From contig CABIXF010000004.1 in the NCBI GenBank assembly GCA_902362595.1, positions 1 through 64,000 on the forward strand: a DNA stretch of 64,000 bases, read 5' to 3'. The stretch's first letter is position 1. Each line of letters begins with the position of its first letter. The notes under the pieces were generated by a model. The model saw only the letters and a program-made list of their open reading frames with translations. It made no database searches and was not told the origin of the DNA. Source of the stretch: Bacteroidaceae bacterium (GTDB taxonomy: Bacteria > Bacteroidota > Bacteroidia > Bacteroidales > Bacteroidaceae). The position numbers were made by a program, and so were the translations under genes. This document shows, in pieces, positions 62,621 to 64,000 of the stretch.

Positions 62621-64000
62621 ATGGATTTACGCTCTATTTATCGAAGAGCTGTGTGGTGCACATTATTCTTTTTCTTTGCAATGTGTGCCTTTGCACAGCA
62701 GTTAACTGTTAAAGGTGTGGTAACGGACTCTAAAGGTGAAACCGTAATTGGTGCATCTGTTCTTGTAGAAGGTACGACTAATGGTTCTATAACCGATTTA
62801 GATGGTGCCTTTGAGATTTCAAATGTGTCTCCTAAAGCAGTGCTGGTTGTATCTTATATTGGATATAAGACACAGAAACTACCTGTAAATGGAAAAACAA
62901 CATTTAAGGTGGTATTGGCGGAAGATACGGAAGTATTGGATGAAGTGGTAGTAGTAGGTTATGGTGTACAGCGTAAAAGTGATTTAACTGGTTCCGTAGC
63001 TTCTGTAAAGACTTCCGATGCATTGAAAACGACTCCTACAGGTAATATTTCAGATGCCTTGCAAGGACGTATGGCCGGTGTGTCTGTCTTGTCTGGTTCA
63101 GGTGATCCGAGCAGTGACAATACGATTCGTGTGCGTGGTGTGAACTCCATATCTGGAGAGGGTGGTCCGTTGGTTGTGATTGATGGTTTTATCGGTGGTT
63201 CTTTGAAAACATTGAACCCTGCCGACATTCAATCCATTGAAGTGCTGAAGGATGCGTCTGCAACTGCAGTTTATGGTTCTCGTGGTGCAAACGGTGTAAT
63301 TTTGGTAACGACTAAGACTCCGAACAAAGACCGTCTGACCGTTTCTTTCAATGCGTTTGCTAATTTTAAGACGGTGGCAGAATATCCGGACGTGCTTTCA
63401 CCTTATGAATATGCACAGTTGGCTAATGCATACGGAAAAGAATACAATGAGTCTCAAGGAAAACCGGCTGTTCAATATTACAGTGAGGAGCAACTGGAGG
63501 CTTTTAAGAATGGACAGGCTGGATATGATTATATCCATAATATCTTCCGTGACCCGGCCATTGACCAGAACTATGAATTGTCTATTTCCGGTGGTGGTGA
63601 GAAGACTACATTCCTTGCTTCTTTGCGTTATCAGGGAAACGAAGGTGTCATCAAGGCTTCCGACAATAATCTGTATAGCTGGCGTTTGAAAGTAGATACC
63701 AAAATCAAGAAATGGTTGAAGGCTGGTATCAATATGTATGGATATTACAATGAATCCTCTAAGCCTCGTATTACACAGTACGATGGTTTGATTCAGCAGG
63801 CTATGTACTTCCCCACGACTGTAGAACCGAAGGATGAGAATGGCAACTATAATAATGCATTTCCTTTAAGTGGAAATCCGACTTATAATCCGATGGGATT
63901 CATTTGGGAATCCAATAATTCCAATAAGACATTGAACAACCGTATTCAGGGGTATGTGGAATTCCAGATTTTGGATGGTTTGACTTTCCGTTCTCAGTTG
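62621..64000 (+). CDS. SusC/RagA-family TonB-dependent transporter, 5' part
   Basis: Frame from the ATG at 62621 stays open for 460 codons to the window edge, so the 3' part is missing. The product has a signal peptide (MDLRSIYRRAVWCTLFFFF, cleavage near residue 28 after AFAQ), a carboxypeptidase-D-like domain (GVVTDSKGETVIGASVLVEG about 33-52), a TonB-box-like LDEVVVVGYG (about 107-116), and the plug (ALQGRMAGVSVLSG, SIEVLKDASATAVYGSRGANGV near 207-228), then the first barrel strands. No regulator lies between it and mnmA. The glycan it serves is unknown because its SusD partner and enzymes are beyond the window. Confidence 0.92.
   Translation, partial: MDLRSIYRRAVWCTLFFFFAMCAFAQQLTVKGVVTDSKGETVIGASVLVEGTTNGSITDLDGAFEISNVSPKAVLVVSYIGYKTQKLPVNGKTTFKVVLAEDTEVLDEVVVVGYGVQRKSDLTGSVASVKTSDALKTTPTGNISDALQGRMAGVSVLSGSGDPSSDNTIRVRGVNSISGEGGPLVVIDGFIGGSLKTLNPADIQSIEVLKDASATAVYGSRGANGVILVTTKTPNKDRLTVSFNAFANFKTVAEYPDVLSPYEYAQLANAYGKEYNESQGKPAVQYYSEEQLEAFKNGQAGYDYIHNIFRDPAIDQNYELSISGGGEKTTFLASLRYQGNEGVIKASDNNLYSWRLKVDTKIKKWLKAGINMYGYYNESSKPRITQYDGLIQQAMYFPTTVEPKDENGNYNNAFPLSGNPTYNPMGFIWESNNSNKTLNNRIQGYVEFQILDGLTFRSQL

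Overview
The window comes from a gut Bacteroidaceae chromosome, most likely Bacteroides or Phocaeicola. The signs are two SusC-type transporters and one SusD lipoprotein, an AGE-type NanE epimerase in a nan locus, Bacteroidetes-specific families (DUF2723, DUF3836, DUF3843, DUF4861), and many -7 boxes of the form TAnnTTTG, some with a -33 TTG/TTTG about 19-21 bases upstream. No phage, transposase, tRNA gene or CRISPR array was seen. All calls come from reading the sequence; no database search was run.

Left part (1-22.6 kb) is mostly housekeeping. It opens with the 3' end of a 5S rRNA gene and its terminator. Then come nadB (minus), a plus-strand run (two small PH-like membrane proteins, a dihydrolipoamide dehydrogenase, a PBP4-type D-Ala-D-Ala carboxypeptidase), a KduD-like dehydrogenase, a DUF4861 lipoprotein, a polysaccharide deacetylase, a 1110-residue DUF2723 membrane protein, a ZnuA/ZnuC pair without a permease, mnmD, a calcineurin-like phosphoesterase, and a minus-strand operon rlmL - dipeptidyl peptidase IV - purD - membrane protein - yqaA-like.

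Middle part (22.7-42.5 kb) is a sialic-acid/mucin-glycan utilisation locus. Two esterases, a GH20 hexosaminidase, a GH29 fucosidase, a SusC/SusD pair and a GH33 sialidase take apart O-acetylated, sialylated, fucosylated host glycans. YhcH/NanQ and NanM handle sialic-acid anomers, an MFS carrier imports, NanL cleaves Neu5Ac to ManNAc plus pyruvate, and NanE epimerises ManNAc to GlcNAc. A divergent ROK regulator sits at the end. Promoters and hairpins divide the locus into about three transcription units.

Accessory part (42.5-50.8 kb): a five-gene minus-strand operon (DUF3836 secreted protein, CPBP intramembrane protease, two DUF2975 membrane proteins, a 69-residue XRE regulator) starts from a promoter flanked by two TATCG-N5-CGATA inverted repeats. 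Beyond it lie four 22-bp tandem repeats, an intact GH30 glycosidase and a GH78 rhamnosidase reading frame broken by two in-frame stop codons.

Right part (50.8-64 kb): cysE, a previously unlisted 43-codon basic ORF with its own promoter and terminator, rnr, a CDF metal exporter, an SDR plus PAP2 pair that may act on sphingolipids, dusB and a U32 protein diverging from a mirror-image promoter pair, DUF3843 downstream of a cluster of DnaA-box-like sequences, mnmA, and the first 460 codons of a second SusC-type transporter cut by the window end.
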